Source: Oxalobacteraceae bacterium (GTDB lineage Bacteria; Pseudomonadota; Gammaproteobacteria; Burkholderiales; Burkholderiaceae_D). Taken from it: 5,185 nucleotides of DNA. The stretch covers positions 1 through 5,185 of the forward strand of contig CANGFL010000133.1 in NCBI GenBank assembly GCA_947453015.1, read 5' to 3'. Below are positions 1 through 5,185 of the stretch, one piece after another (position 1 is the stretch's first letter; every line of letters begins with the position of its first letter). The translations under genes and the position numbers were made by a program. The notes under the pieces were generated by a model. It was not told the DNA's origin and made no database searches. It worked only from the letters and a program-made list of their open reading frames with translations.

Positions 1-299
1 GCTCTCACCGAATTACTTGCTATGCTTCTCGTCCTTGTTAATCGAGTCGAGTGCGAAATTCTGTAGGCCCTTACACAAAGAATATACTCAGCCACACTAA
101 AGAACCTGAATGCTGGTATCGATTAATAGAACGTAGCTGGATGTTTCGGCGTAAACAGCGCAAAAATAGTTCAGTTTTACTATTAAAAACCATGCAAGGC
201 ATTTCGCAGCGGATTATCCTAAGGCCACTGCTATTTATCATCCGGGCCGCTTTAATTATTCGGGCCCCGCAGTATTGAATTAAAAAAAGGAGAATCATT
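1..299. other. Leader region with no supportable gene
   Basis: This AT-rich stretch precedes the carbonic anhydrase gene. Frame +1 is open from base 1 to a TAG at 64-66 and could be the last codons of a gene entering from the left, but 21 codons are too few to judge. A 75-codon GTG-started frame at 51-278 has no recognisable motif, no Shine-Dalgarno and unbalanced composition, so I treat it as chance. A GC-rich imperfect repeat lies at 242-270 (GGGCC at 244-248 can pair with GGCCC at 263-267). I see no convincing -35/-10 pair, tRNA or terminator. The promoter of the following gene must lie here or further left. Confidence 0.5.
287..292 (+). promoter_or_regulatory. Shine-Dalgarno for the carbonic anhydrase gene
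   Basis: AAGGAG lies 7 bases before a GTG codon at 300. It follows an A-rich run and is the strongest ribosome binding site nearby. It fixes the start at this GTG rather than at a later ATG, and so retains the Cys-rich segment and the twin-arginine signal. Confidence 0.8.
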
Positions 300-902
300 G
301 TGTCCGATACTATTATTGAAACGCTGCCCGGTCAGCTGCATCAATCCGATTGCCCTTGCTGCGCACCAATCAGCACTGGCACTTCACGTCGTCAGTTCTT
401 AGCAACTGGCGCTGCTGTCTTAGCCGGTGGCCTGATGGGATTCGTTCCTGGTCGCTCGATGGCGGGTGGTGGCAACTATGAAGCGATGCTGGTTAACTGC
501 ATCGATCCACGCTTTACCACGCTGAGCTGGCAGTATATGGGTCTGCTGTCGGGTGTCGACCGTGAAAAACTGGGCGACAACTACAGCCACTTCGTAATGG
601 CCGGTGGCCCACTCGGTGCTGTGCATCCAAAATTCGCAGCCTGGCACAAAACGTTTTGGGACAACCTCGATATCACGGTTAGCCTGCATCACATCAAACG
701 TGTAGTGGCTTTATCTCATCGCGATTGCGGTGCAGCTAAGCTTGCTTTTGGTGCTAGCGGCGTAGCCGAAAAAGAAGTTGAAACCGGTTCGCATGCTGAG
801 GCATTGATGGCCTTCCGCAAAGAAGTCAACGCGCGTCATCCAAAGCTCAGCGTTATCACTGGCATTATGGATGTGTCGGGACGTGTTGATCTCGTCGGTT
901 AA
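300..902 (+). CDS. Tat-exported beta-type carbonic anhydrase
   Basis: This 200-residue protein probably interconverts CO2 and bicarbonate in the periplasm using zinc. A twin-arginine signal is clear: S29-R30-R31-Q32-F33-L34, then a hydrophobic Ala/Gly/Leu/Val stretch (about 35-50) and a likely signal peptidase site after S53-M54-A55. The mature part shows both beta-carbonic-anhydrase zinc motifs, C67-I-D69-P-R71 with the Asp/Arg dyad, and H140-R-D-C143-G. The start is GTG, chosen from the Shine-Dalgarno 7 bases upstream. An unusual C18-P-C20-C21 cluster lies ahead of the twin arginines and would be removed on export. The mature protein, about 145 residues, is short for the family, and no frameshift is visible. 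A 89-base gap with its own regulatory signals follows, so co-transcription with the next gene is uncertain. Fold and metal site are well supported; activity on CO2 is inferred from the family. Confidence 0.85.
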   Translation: MSDTIIETLPGQLHQSDCPCCAPISTGTSRRQFLATGAAVLAGGLMGFVPGRSMAGGGNYEAMLVNCIDPRFTTLSWQYMGLLSGVDREKLGDNYSHFVMAGGPLGAVHPKFAAWHKTFWDNLDITVSLHHIKRVVALSHRDCGAAKLAFGASGVAEKEVETGSHAEALMAFRKEVNARHPKLSVITGIMDVSGRVDLVG

Positions 903-923
903 TCGTCAAGCTACCTGGTTATT

Positions 924-937
924 TTGACTTGAATCAA
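924..937 (+). promoter_or_regulatory. FNR/Anr-type activator box
   Basis: TTGAC-TTGA-ATCAA matches the FNR-family consensus TTGAT-N4-ATCAA at nine of ten defined positions (C replaces T at 928). FNR, Anr and Dnr proteins are CRP-family regulators that activate transcription when oxygen is low or nitric oxide is present. The box sits 22 bases after the carbonic anhydrase stop and 54 bases before the next start codon, a sensible place to drive the eRF1-like gene and the secreted-protein gene. No similar box was seen before the carbonic anhydrase. The match is seen in the sequence; binding and regulation are inferred. Confidence 0.6.
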
Positions 938-959
938 GGTAACGTTTGAGTTAACAATG

Positions 960-972
960 AATACTGGCTCCT
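960..972 (+). promoter_or_regulatory. Candidate -10 element and start site of a class II FNR-type promoter
   Basis: In class II promoters the FNR box is centred at -41.5. With the box centre between 930 and 931 the start of transcription falls at about 972, and the -10 hexamer at 960-965. The bases there, AATACT, match TATAAT at four of six positions, including the important second A and last T. The start site would lie inside the left arm of the inverted repeat and give a leader of about 20 bases. The placement comes from the spacing rule; the -10 alone would not be convincing. Confidence 0.4.
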
Positions 973-993
973 ATCAAACATAGGAGCCAGTAT
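961..993 (+). promoter_or_regulatory. Perfect 14-bp hairpin over the ribosome binding site and start codon
   Basis: The left arm ATACTGGCTCCTAT (961-974) and right arm ATAGGAGCCAGTAT (980-993) are exact reverse complements separated by CAAAC (975-979). The right arm contains the Shine-Dalgarno AGGAG (982-986) and the A and T of the ATG at 992-994. In any RNA that includes both arms, the start region of the eRF1-like gene would be fully base-paired. No T-run follows the stem on either strand, so it does not look like an intrinsic terminator. It could be a translational block for read-through RNA, an RNA switch, or a dyad-symmetric protein operator. Confidence 0.8.
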
Positions 994-1396
994 GTCTTTA
1001 GATCACGCCGTTGTATGGATAGATCATCGTGAAGCACACGTCATTCAATTTAATGAATCGGCGAGCGAGAACGAGATTATTCACACCAAATCCAAACACT
1101 CCCATTTGCATCACAAAGCAGGAACGCTGGGTTCGGGTCATGCCGCGCCTGATCAATCGTATCTGCATGAAGTGACCGAAGCAGTTGCCAGTGCTGCGGA
1201 AATACTGGTCGTTGGCCCGGGATCGGCTAAGCTTGAATTGCTACGTCATGCGCAACAGCATGATCCGTTGATTGCAAAAAAAATCTTGGGTATCGAGACT
1301 ATCGATCACCCCACCGACAAACAATTACTTGCCTACGCTCGCCACTATTTCAAGCCTGTCGATAAAATGAATGGGACCGGCGTCATTCGTACCTGA
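992..1396 (+). CDS. Small eRF1-domain-3-like protein ('translational machinery protein' type)
   Basis: This 134-residue, probably cytoplasmic protein resembles a family of small proteobacterial proteins often annotated as 'translational machinery protein', related in fold to domain 3 of release factor eRF1. Features I associate with that family are the N-terminal AVVWIDHREA block (6-15), a central His-rich segment (H31, H36, H38, H40, H41, H50), EILVVGPGSAK (70-80), and the C-terminal ETIDHPTDKQLLAYARHYF block (102-120). The molecular role is not established; an RNA or ribosome link is inferred only from the fold. The ATG start is supported by AGGAG 5 bases upstream, although that site lies in a perfect hairpin. 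An FNR-type box upstream suggests induction at low oxygen. The secreted-protein gene starts 14 bases after its stop, so the two are probably co-transcribed. Family recognition is from memory of conserved blocks, not a search. Confidence 0.75.
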   Translation: MSLDHAVVWIDHREAHVIQFNESASENEIIHTKSKHSHLHHKAGTLGSGHAAPDQSYLHEVTEAVASAAEILVVGPGSAKLELLRHAQQHDPLIAKKILGIETIDHPTDKQLLAYARHYFKPVDKMNGTGVIRT

Positions 1397-1410
1397 ACGT
1401 GATTCGCATT

Positions 1411-1836
1411 ATGAAAAAAATTATTACTCTGTTAGCTGCAGCAACGCTGTTTGCCGCTGGTGGCGCTTACGCAGGACAAATACGCTACATTTGTAGTGGC
1501 ACGCATGTGGAGTATGACGGCTGGGGTAAGCGTACTGAGCAGATGAGTAGTTTGAAAGAAGATCCGGTTGATCTGGTGATTGATACTGAAGCAAATAAGA
1601 TAAGTTTCAGCACCAAGTACGCCGGACCTGTGACGACTGATTTAAAAATCAGCGAGCAATGGTATGAAGGTGAAGCGCCGGTGAATATCACCGTCATGAA
1701 ACGCAACGTTGCACAGGTCAGCGTTAAGCTGGGTCGAATAGCGTGGCAGGCCATGACGATCTACACGCTGGATGATGCGAACGGCGAAACTCACCTCGCC
1801 TATGCCGGCGTCTGCACACCTAAAGCAGTAAAGTAA
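1411..1836 (+). CDS. Secreted protein of unknown function
   Basis: I do not recognise a family. From the ATG at 1411 the product has 141 residues and opens with a textbook Sec signal peptide: Lys-Lys at 2-3, a hydrophobic core, and an A-Y-A site after residue 21. The mature part, about 120 residues, has exactly two cysteines, C28 near its start (Y-I-C-S-G) and C135 near its end (G-V-C-T-P), which could form one disulfide in the periplasm. The middle alternates polar and hydrophobic residues as in a beta-rich fold. A GTG at 1399 would add four residues and spoil the signal peptide, so ATG is preferred. Neither start has a good Shine-Dalgarno. With only 14 bases from the preceding stop, translation probably depends on ribosomes finishing the eRF1-like gene. 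Export is well supported; function is unknown. Confidence 0.75.
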   Translation: MKKIITLLAAATLFAAGGAYAGQIRYICSGTHVEYDGWGKRTEQMSSLKEDPVDLVIDTEANKISFSTKYAGPVTTDLKISEQWYEGEAPVNITVMKRNVAQVSVKLGRIAWQAMTIYTLDDANGETHLAYAGVCTPKAVK

Positions 1837-1845
1837 ACAAACGCC

Positions 1846-2118
1846 CTACTCTACGTGTTTGCGTCCGGCGATATAACGCACACCTGTCGGGCCATACACT
1901 TCGGTATGCGGAATATTGGCATCAAGTGCAAACGTATCACCCGTGCGGCAATGCTGCGTACGACCTTCAGCTACGATCGTAATCTCACCGTCTAAAATTA
2001 ATGCGCGCGCTGCAAAGGGGTGCGTATGCAAATCCAATGAGCCATTCGCGGGACGTTCTACCACGACAGTTTCAAAACCTTCTTTCTGCATCAACTGCTC
2101 GAATTCTTGTGGGTTCAT
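1846..2118 (-). CDS. Small single-domain cupin protein
   Basis: This 90-residue protein forms one cupin beta-barrel. The first motif is G26-S-L-D-L-H31-T-H33-P-F-A-A-R38-A-L-I-L-D-G44 and the second is G60-D-T-F-A-L-D-A-N-I-P70-H71. Three histidine ligands of a metal site are present (H31, H33, H71), but the Glu expected shortly after the first histidine pair is absent; the residues there are A36-A37-R38. Such proteins can bind metal, bind small molecules, or act as isomerases or dioxygenases; nothing here chooses among these. The start is supported by AGGAG (complement of 2124-2128) 5 bases upstream. It lies 55 bases after the PanE-like gene on the same strand and may share its mRNA. Its stop is 9 bases from the stop of the converging secreted-protein gene. 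Confidence 0.83.
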   Translation of the reverse strand: MNPQEFEQLMQKEGFETVVVERPANGSLDLHTHPFAARALILDGEITIVAEGRTQHCRTGDTFALDANIPHTEVYGPTGVRYIAGRKHVE

Positions 2119-2156
2119 GTCCGCTCCTTTTTTAACTCTTTGAATTTAATTTTTTA

Positions 2157-2184
2157 GCTTTAATTTTTCGGCTTTAATTCTTCG
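2157..2184. repeat. Adjacent 14-bp tandem duplication at the 3' end of the PanE-like gene
   Basis: GCTTTAATTTTTCG (2157-2170) is followed directly by GCTTTAATTCTTCG (2171-2184), 13 of 14 bases identical. The second copy contains the stop codon and last codons of the PanE-like gene; the first lies just beyond the stop. It looks like a local slippage duplication in AT-rich DNA. It has no dyad symmetry and does not resemble a terminator. Confidence 0.7.
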
Positions 2185-3088
2185 ACACCAGTTTTACTAA
2201 GGTGAGCAAGGTTTGATTAACCGGTGTTGGGACGCCATGTTTTAAACCAAGTCGACACACATAACCATTCAGGTAATCAATTTCTGTTTTTTTGCCGCGT
2301 GCCAAATCTTGCGCTGTCGATGAATACTGAGTTGCCATCGTACTCGCCAGATTTCTTACCGTCGCATACATATCGCCAGGTACGTCAATACCTTCGGCTT
2401 TTGCAACGGCAAGACATTCCGTAACAACGGTTTCCATGAGCGCTGGAATACCCTCGACCTGCACCATCTCACCATACATTTTTTGTGCAATGGCTGACAA
2501 GGCATTGTAGGCACAATTGATAATCAGCTTAGCCCACAGCGGACCCATCACATTCTTAGAGACTTCAACCGGCACCTCGGCCTCATGAAACCACTGCTTC
2601 ACATCGACACTTTCGGGTGCGTCACCAATCACTAACTCACCTCGGCCGTGATGCTTCACATGACCGGACCCGGCCATTTCAGTCGCGACGTACACCACCG
2701 CTGGTATCACTCGCTGCGGTAATAGCTGCCTCAAAAGCTCAGGACTCTCAGCACCATTTTGCAAAGTCACTATCACAGCATCAGGTTCTAAGTACGGTGC
2801 AATCTCGCGCGCCGCTGATTCGCTGTCTGTAGATTTAACGCAAAACAGCACAAGACGTGCTCCCTTAACGCCCGATGCATCGGTGACGGCTTTCATGGCG
2901 ACATGCTCAGAAAACTTTTTAGTATCGAGTAACAGTCCATGCTGATTAACCGCATCCACATGAACTTGTCGACCAATCAGCGTTACAGGAAAGCCAGCGC
3001 GCGCCAGCATGGCGCCGAAAAAACAACCGACAGAACCCGCACCCATCACGGCTATCTGCGGCTTAGCATTCGCATTAGTTGACGACAT
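2174..3088 (-). CDS. Ketopantoate reductase-like protein (2-dehydropantoate 2-reductase, ApbA/PanE family)
   Basis: This 304-residue, full-length cytoplasmic enzyme of the ApbA/PanE family would reduce 2-dehydropantoate, or a related 2-oxo acid, with NADPH. An N-terminal Rossmann fold is marked by G16-A-G18-S-V-G21, followed by a beta strand ending G39-R40, a usual place for NADPH phosphate contact. V84-K85 and Q110-N111-G112 match conserved cofactor and substrate positions. The C-terminal helical domain has the catalytic lysine K187 with N191 and N195 (AKLIINCAYNALSAI), and S257 and E269 (TEID), spaced 12 apart as in the E. coli enzyme. AAGG (complement of 3094-3097) lies 6 bases or so before the ATG. 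Its place after pcaB-pcaD raises the chance that it serves catabolism rather than pantothenate synthesis, since many bacteria carry several PanE paralogues. For that reason I give no gene symbol. Confidence 0.85.
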   Translation of the reverse strand: MSSTNANAKPQIAVMGAGSVGCFFGAMLARAGFPVTLIGRQVHVDAVNQHGLLLDTKKFSEHVAMKAVTDASGVKGARLVLFCVKSTDSESAAREIAPYLEPDAVIVTLQNGAESPELLRQLLPQRVIPAVVYVATEMAGSGHVKHHGRGELVIGDAPESVDVKQWFHEAEVPVEVSKNVMGPLWAKLIINCAYNALSAIAQKMYGEMVQVEGIPALMETVVTECLAVAKAEGIDVPGDMYATVRNLASTMATQYSSTAQDLARGKKTEIDYLNGYVCRLGLKHGVPTPVNQTLLTLVKLVSKN

Positions 3089-3253
3089 GGTGACCTTTCT
3101 TTTTATTATATTTTTAAGGACGCATTGAAAAAATTAAAATAAGCTATTTTTCGAGTCATGGGACTAAGCTGAACTATAACCTAGCTCCACTTATCTAGCA
3201 GATTGCTACTATTTTTTACAACTAAACTCTGCCGATTAGGGAATAGGATTTTA
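3089..3253 (-). promoter_or_regulatory. AT-rich gap with a weak leftward promoter candidate
   Basis: This 165-base gap separates pcaD from the PanE-like gene and is markedly AT-rich. Read leftward it holds TATAGT (complement of 3173-3178), a five-of-six match to a -10 element, with CTGCTA (complement of 3196-3201) 17 bases upstream as a poor -35. The start would be about 80 bases before the PanE-like ATG. No convincing terminator for pcaBD was found. The gap suggests a separate transcription unit, but does not prove one. Confidence 0.3.
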
Positions 3254-4048
3254 TTAGTGACTAGCATTTTTATTGAGTAAAAATTCCAGTAAGGTCTGGG
3301 TAAATGCTTGCGCGACCTCCCAGTTCGATAAATGTGCTGCATTGAGCTCGACATAACGCGAACCTTTAATCGCGCGAGAAATCAGTTCGCCATGTTCAGG
3401 CGGCGTTGCCTTGTCATGCTTACCGCCTATGACTAAAGTAGGTGCGGTGATAGAAGTCATATTAGCGCGCTGATCCATATCGCGTACCGCTGCGCAGTTA
3501 GCGATATAACCTTCAACCGATGTCTCTTGCAGCATTTTTCTTACGCGATCTACTTGCGCCGGAGCATGCGCAAGAAAGCCGGGAGTGAACCAGCGCTCAA
3601 GTACGCTCTCGATAATGCTCTCCATGCCATCTTGCTTAACTTTAGTGATACGCGTATTCCATATTTCAGGCACACCAATGGCAGCACTGGTATTACAAAG
3701 TGCTAAACGATCAATCCGCGATGGCGCATACACACTTAGCCAGATACCTGTCATGCCGCCCATAGACAGGCCGCAAAAATGTGCGCGCTCTATTTTTAAT
3801 CCATCCAACAAAGAAAGCACATCACCGCCAAGTTGTGCAATGGTGTACGGTCCTTGCGATACATCAGAACTTCCATGTCCACGCGTGTCGTAGCGCAAAA
3901 CACGAAAATGCTGGGAAAGCTCAGGCAATTGCGGTAGCCACATCGACAGGTTAGTACCCAGTGAATTAGACATCACTAATACCGGTGCTTGTTCAGGACC
4001 ATCAAGTTCGTAGTGCAATCGACCGGTGCCTGTTTCATAGAAAGGCAT
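3254..4048 (-). CDS. pcaD: 3-oxoadipate enol-lactonase
   Basis: This 264-residue cytoplasmic alpha/beta hydrolase opens 3-oxoadipate enol-lactone to 3-oxoadipate in the beta-ketoadipate pathway, where the protocatechuate and catechol branches meet. The catalytic triad is visible: S95 in the nucleophile elbow G-L-S-M-G-G, D212 in G-G-K-H-D-K-A-T-P-P, and H239 in A-A-H-L-S-N-W-E. N28-S-L-G31 would supply the oxyanion hole, and R52-Y-D-T-R-G-H-G-S-S61 is highly typical of PcaD. Length matches the stand-alone enzyme; there is no fused PcaC domain at the C terminus. AGGAG (complement of 4054-4058) lies 5 bases before the ATG. The gene begins 37 bases after the pcaB stop, so the two form an operon. 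Other alpha/beta hydrolases share the triad, but these blocks and the neighbour make the assignment firm. Confidence 0.93.
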   Translation of the reverse strand: MPFYETGTGRLHYELDGPEQAPVLVMSNSLGTNLSMWLPQLPELSQHFRVLRYDTRGHGSSDVSQGPYTIAQLGGDVLSLLDGLKIERAHFCGLSMGGMTGIWLSVYAPSRIDRLALCNTSAAIGVPEIWNTRITKVKQDGMESIIESVLERWFTPGFLAHAPAQVDRVRKMLQETSVEGYIANCAAVRDMDQRANMTSITAPTLVIGGKHDKATPPEHGELISRAIKGSRYVELNAAHLSNWEVAQAFTQTLLEFLLNKNASH

Positions 4049-4053
4049 AGAGA

Positions 4054-4058
4054 CTCCT
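4054..4058 (-). promoter_or_regulatory. Shine-Dalgarno for pcaD
   Basis: AGGAG on the minus strand is 5 bases before the pcaD ATG, inside the 37-base pcaB-pcaD gap. It supports independent initiation of pcaD within the shared mRNA and fixes its start. Confidence 0.75.
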
Positions 4059-4085
4059 GTAGTTGAAATTCATGCGACCTGGAAA

Positions 4086-5185
4086 TCAGTGCTTGCGTTG
4101 ACGATGTTCTGTGAGAACACGATCGACAAACGTTTCGGCCTGCCCCAGATAATTGACAGGATCAACTAACTTTTGAAGTTCGTCTCTAGAAATCAGGCTA
4201 TTAACGTGCTTATCAGCCTGCAAGATGTCAAACAATGATTTATCGGTAGCGATTGCTTGCGTACAAGCGGCTTCTACCAGTTCGTGAGCGGCAGCACGGC
4301 CGAGGTGATTACTTAATGCAATCGACACCGATTCAGCCATCACCAGGCCATGAGTCATATCGATATTGCTGCGCATGCGCTCGGCATGAACTGTCAAGCC
4401 CTCAACCACATCGCATAATTGGTGTAATGCACCGGAGGTCAACTGAATAATCTCAGGCAAGGTATCCCACTCAGCTTGCCAGCCACCGAGCGCACGTTCA
4501 TGCTCTTGCACCATGCACGACAATAATGTCGAGACCAGTGCGGGTACTCGGTGGGCAGCCGTAAGTGTGGCAGAACATCCCACCGGATTGCGTTTATGCG
4601 GCATGGTGGAAGAACCACCTCGTCCTTGGCTGCTAGGTTCGGAAAGTTCAGCGATTTCCGTTTGCGCATGCAAAGAAATATCACGCGCTATTTTTCCTAA
4701 GGTACCCATTAACAATCCCAACGTGGTGCCCACTTCAGCCATGCGATCACGATGTGTGTGCCAAGGTATGGCCGGTAACGTGAGTTGAAGTTCATGCGCT
4801 AACGCCTGACTGACGGCTAAACCTTTATCACCCAAACTTGCTAACGATCCTGCAGCGCCTCCGAACTGCAACACTGAAATATTTTTACGTACGATGACGA
4901 GTCGCTCTTGATGACGCAGAATCGCATCTAACCAACCCGCTGCTTTTAATCCAAAGGTAATAGGTAATGCATGCTGCATCCATGTGCGCCCTATCATGGG
5001 TGTAGCACGATGGCGATGCGCATGCGCTGCCAAAGCATCCGCTAATTCAGCGAGTTCACTCGTGATTAAATCAATCGCCTGACACAGTTGCACAACCAAT
5101 CCGGTATCGATGATGTCTTGACTGGTTGCACCCCAGTGCACATGACGCGCTGCCTGCGCATCGATCGCCGCGACCTTAGCCGTCA
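4086..5185 (-). CDS. pcaB: 3-carboxy-cis,cis-muconate cycloisomerase, 5' end outside the window
   Basis: This fumarase/aspartase-superfamily enzyme converts 3-carboxy-cis,cis-muconate to 4-carboxymuconolactone in protocatechuate breakdown. The GTG at 5141-5139 is not the true start: the same frame stays open to the window edge and adds residues (TAKVAAIDAQAARH) that continue into H-V-H-W-G-A-T-S-Q-D, a conserved block of the family. About 365 residues are visible of a usual 450 or so, so some 85 N-terminal residues lie beyond 5185. Counting from the Val at 5141 as residue 1, the superfamily signature G-S-S-T-M-P-H-K-R-N-P lies at about 176-186 (near 4615-4583), and R-T-W-M-Q-H-A-L-P at 52-60 is the second conserved block. 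The rest is helical, as expected. It is upstream of pcaD on the same strand. Adenylosuccinate lyase shares the fold, but the PHKRNPVG form and pcaD next door favour PcaB. Confidence 0.94.
   Translation of the reverse strand, partial: TAKVAAIDAQAARHVHWGATSQDIIDTGLVVQLCQAIDLITSELAELADALAAHAHRHRATPMIGRTWMQHALPITFGLKAAGWLDAILRHQERLVIVRKNISVLQFGGAAGSLASLGDKGLAVSQALAHELQLTLPAIPWHTHRDRMAEVGTTLGLLMGTLGKIARDISLHAQTEIAELSEPSSQGRGGSSTMPHKRNPVGCSATLTAAHRVPALVSTLLSCMVQEHERALGGWQAEWDTLPEIIQLTSGALHQLCDVVEGLTVHAERMRSNIDMTHGLVMAESVSIALSNHLGRAAAHELVEAACTQAIATDKSLFDILQADKHVNSLISRDELQKLVDPVNYLGQAETFVDRVLTEHRQRKH

Noticed and set aside
51..278. 75-codon open frame with GTG start
   Set aside because: No Shine-Dalgarno, no recognisable motif, and an overlapping open frame of the same size on the other strand; probably chance.
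961..1000. Intrinsic terminator of the carbonic anhydrase gene
   Set aside because: The stem is perfect but no T-run follows on either strand, and it overlaps the next gene's start codon.
1399..1410. GTG at 1399 as start of the secreted protein
   Set aside because: It adds MIRI before a perfect signal peptide and has no better ribosome binding site than the ATG at 1411.
1838..1861. Terminator between the converging genes
   Set aside because: CAAACGC and GTGTTTG give only a 7-bp stem with one G-U pair and no T-run.
3196..3217. Small hairpin TAGCA-GAT-TGCTA followed by a T-run, as a rightward terminator
   Set aside because: The stem is only 5 bp and no rightward gene precedes it; for leftward transcription the T-run is on the wrong side.
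5139..5141. GTG as the start of pcaB
   Set aside because: The open frame continues to the window edge with residues typical of PcaB, and the codon lies inside the conserved HVHWGATSQD block.
1..5185. CRISPR array, insertion sequence, tRNA or rRNA gene, phage or defence system
   Set aside because: No spaced repeats, transposase or integrase motifs, cloverleaf sequence or recognisable defence domains were found on either strand.

Overview
The window looks like a piece of a proteobacterial chromosome, most likely from a betaproteobacterium or a related gammaproteobacterium. Base composition is about half GC by eye, coding is dense, and Shine-Dalgarno sequences are classical. The protocatechuate-pathway genes and the style of the PanE-like protein also fit. 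The taxonomic guess is inference; nothing here fixes a genus.

Layout: 1-299 has no gene I can support. Three genes then read rightward: a Tat-exported beta-type carbonic anhydrase (300-902), a small protein of the eRF1-domain-3-like 'translational machinery protein' type (992-1396), and a small secreted protein of unknown function (1411-1836). Four genes read leftward and meet the first group tail to tail with 9 bases between. In transcription order they are pcaB (5' end outside the window, down to 4086), pcaD (4048-3254), a ketopantoate-reductase-like gene (3088-2174) and a small cupin gene (2118-1846).

Function: PcaB and PcaD catalyse consecutive steps of the protocatechuate branch of the beta-ketoadipate pathway (cycloisomerisation of 3-carboxymuconate, then hydrolysis of the enol-lactone). 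The decarboxylase PcaC that acts between them is not in the window. The PanE-like and cupin genes follow on the same strand, but a 165-base AT-rich gap makes a separate transcript plausible.

The most interesting stretch is 924-994, between the carbonic anhydrase and the eRF1-like gene. It holds an almost perfect FNR/Anr-type box (TTGAC-TTGA-ATCAA), followed by a perfect 14-bp inverted repeat with a 5-base loop. The repeat's right arm contains the Shine-Dalgarno and the first two bases of the start codon. If the FNR-type box acts as a class II site, transcription would start inside the left arm. The gene's own mRNA would then lack the hairpin, while read-through mRNA from upstream would carry it and hide the ribosome binding site. 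This would be a promoter-dependent translational gate, and it can be tested directly.
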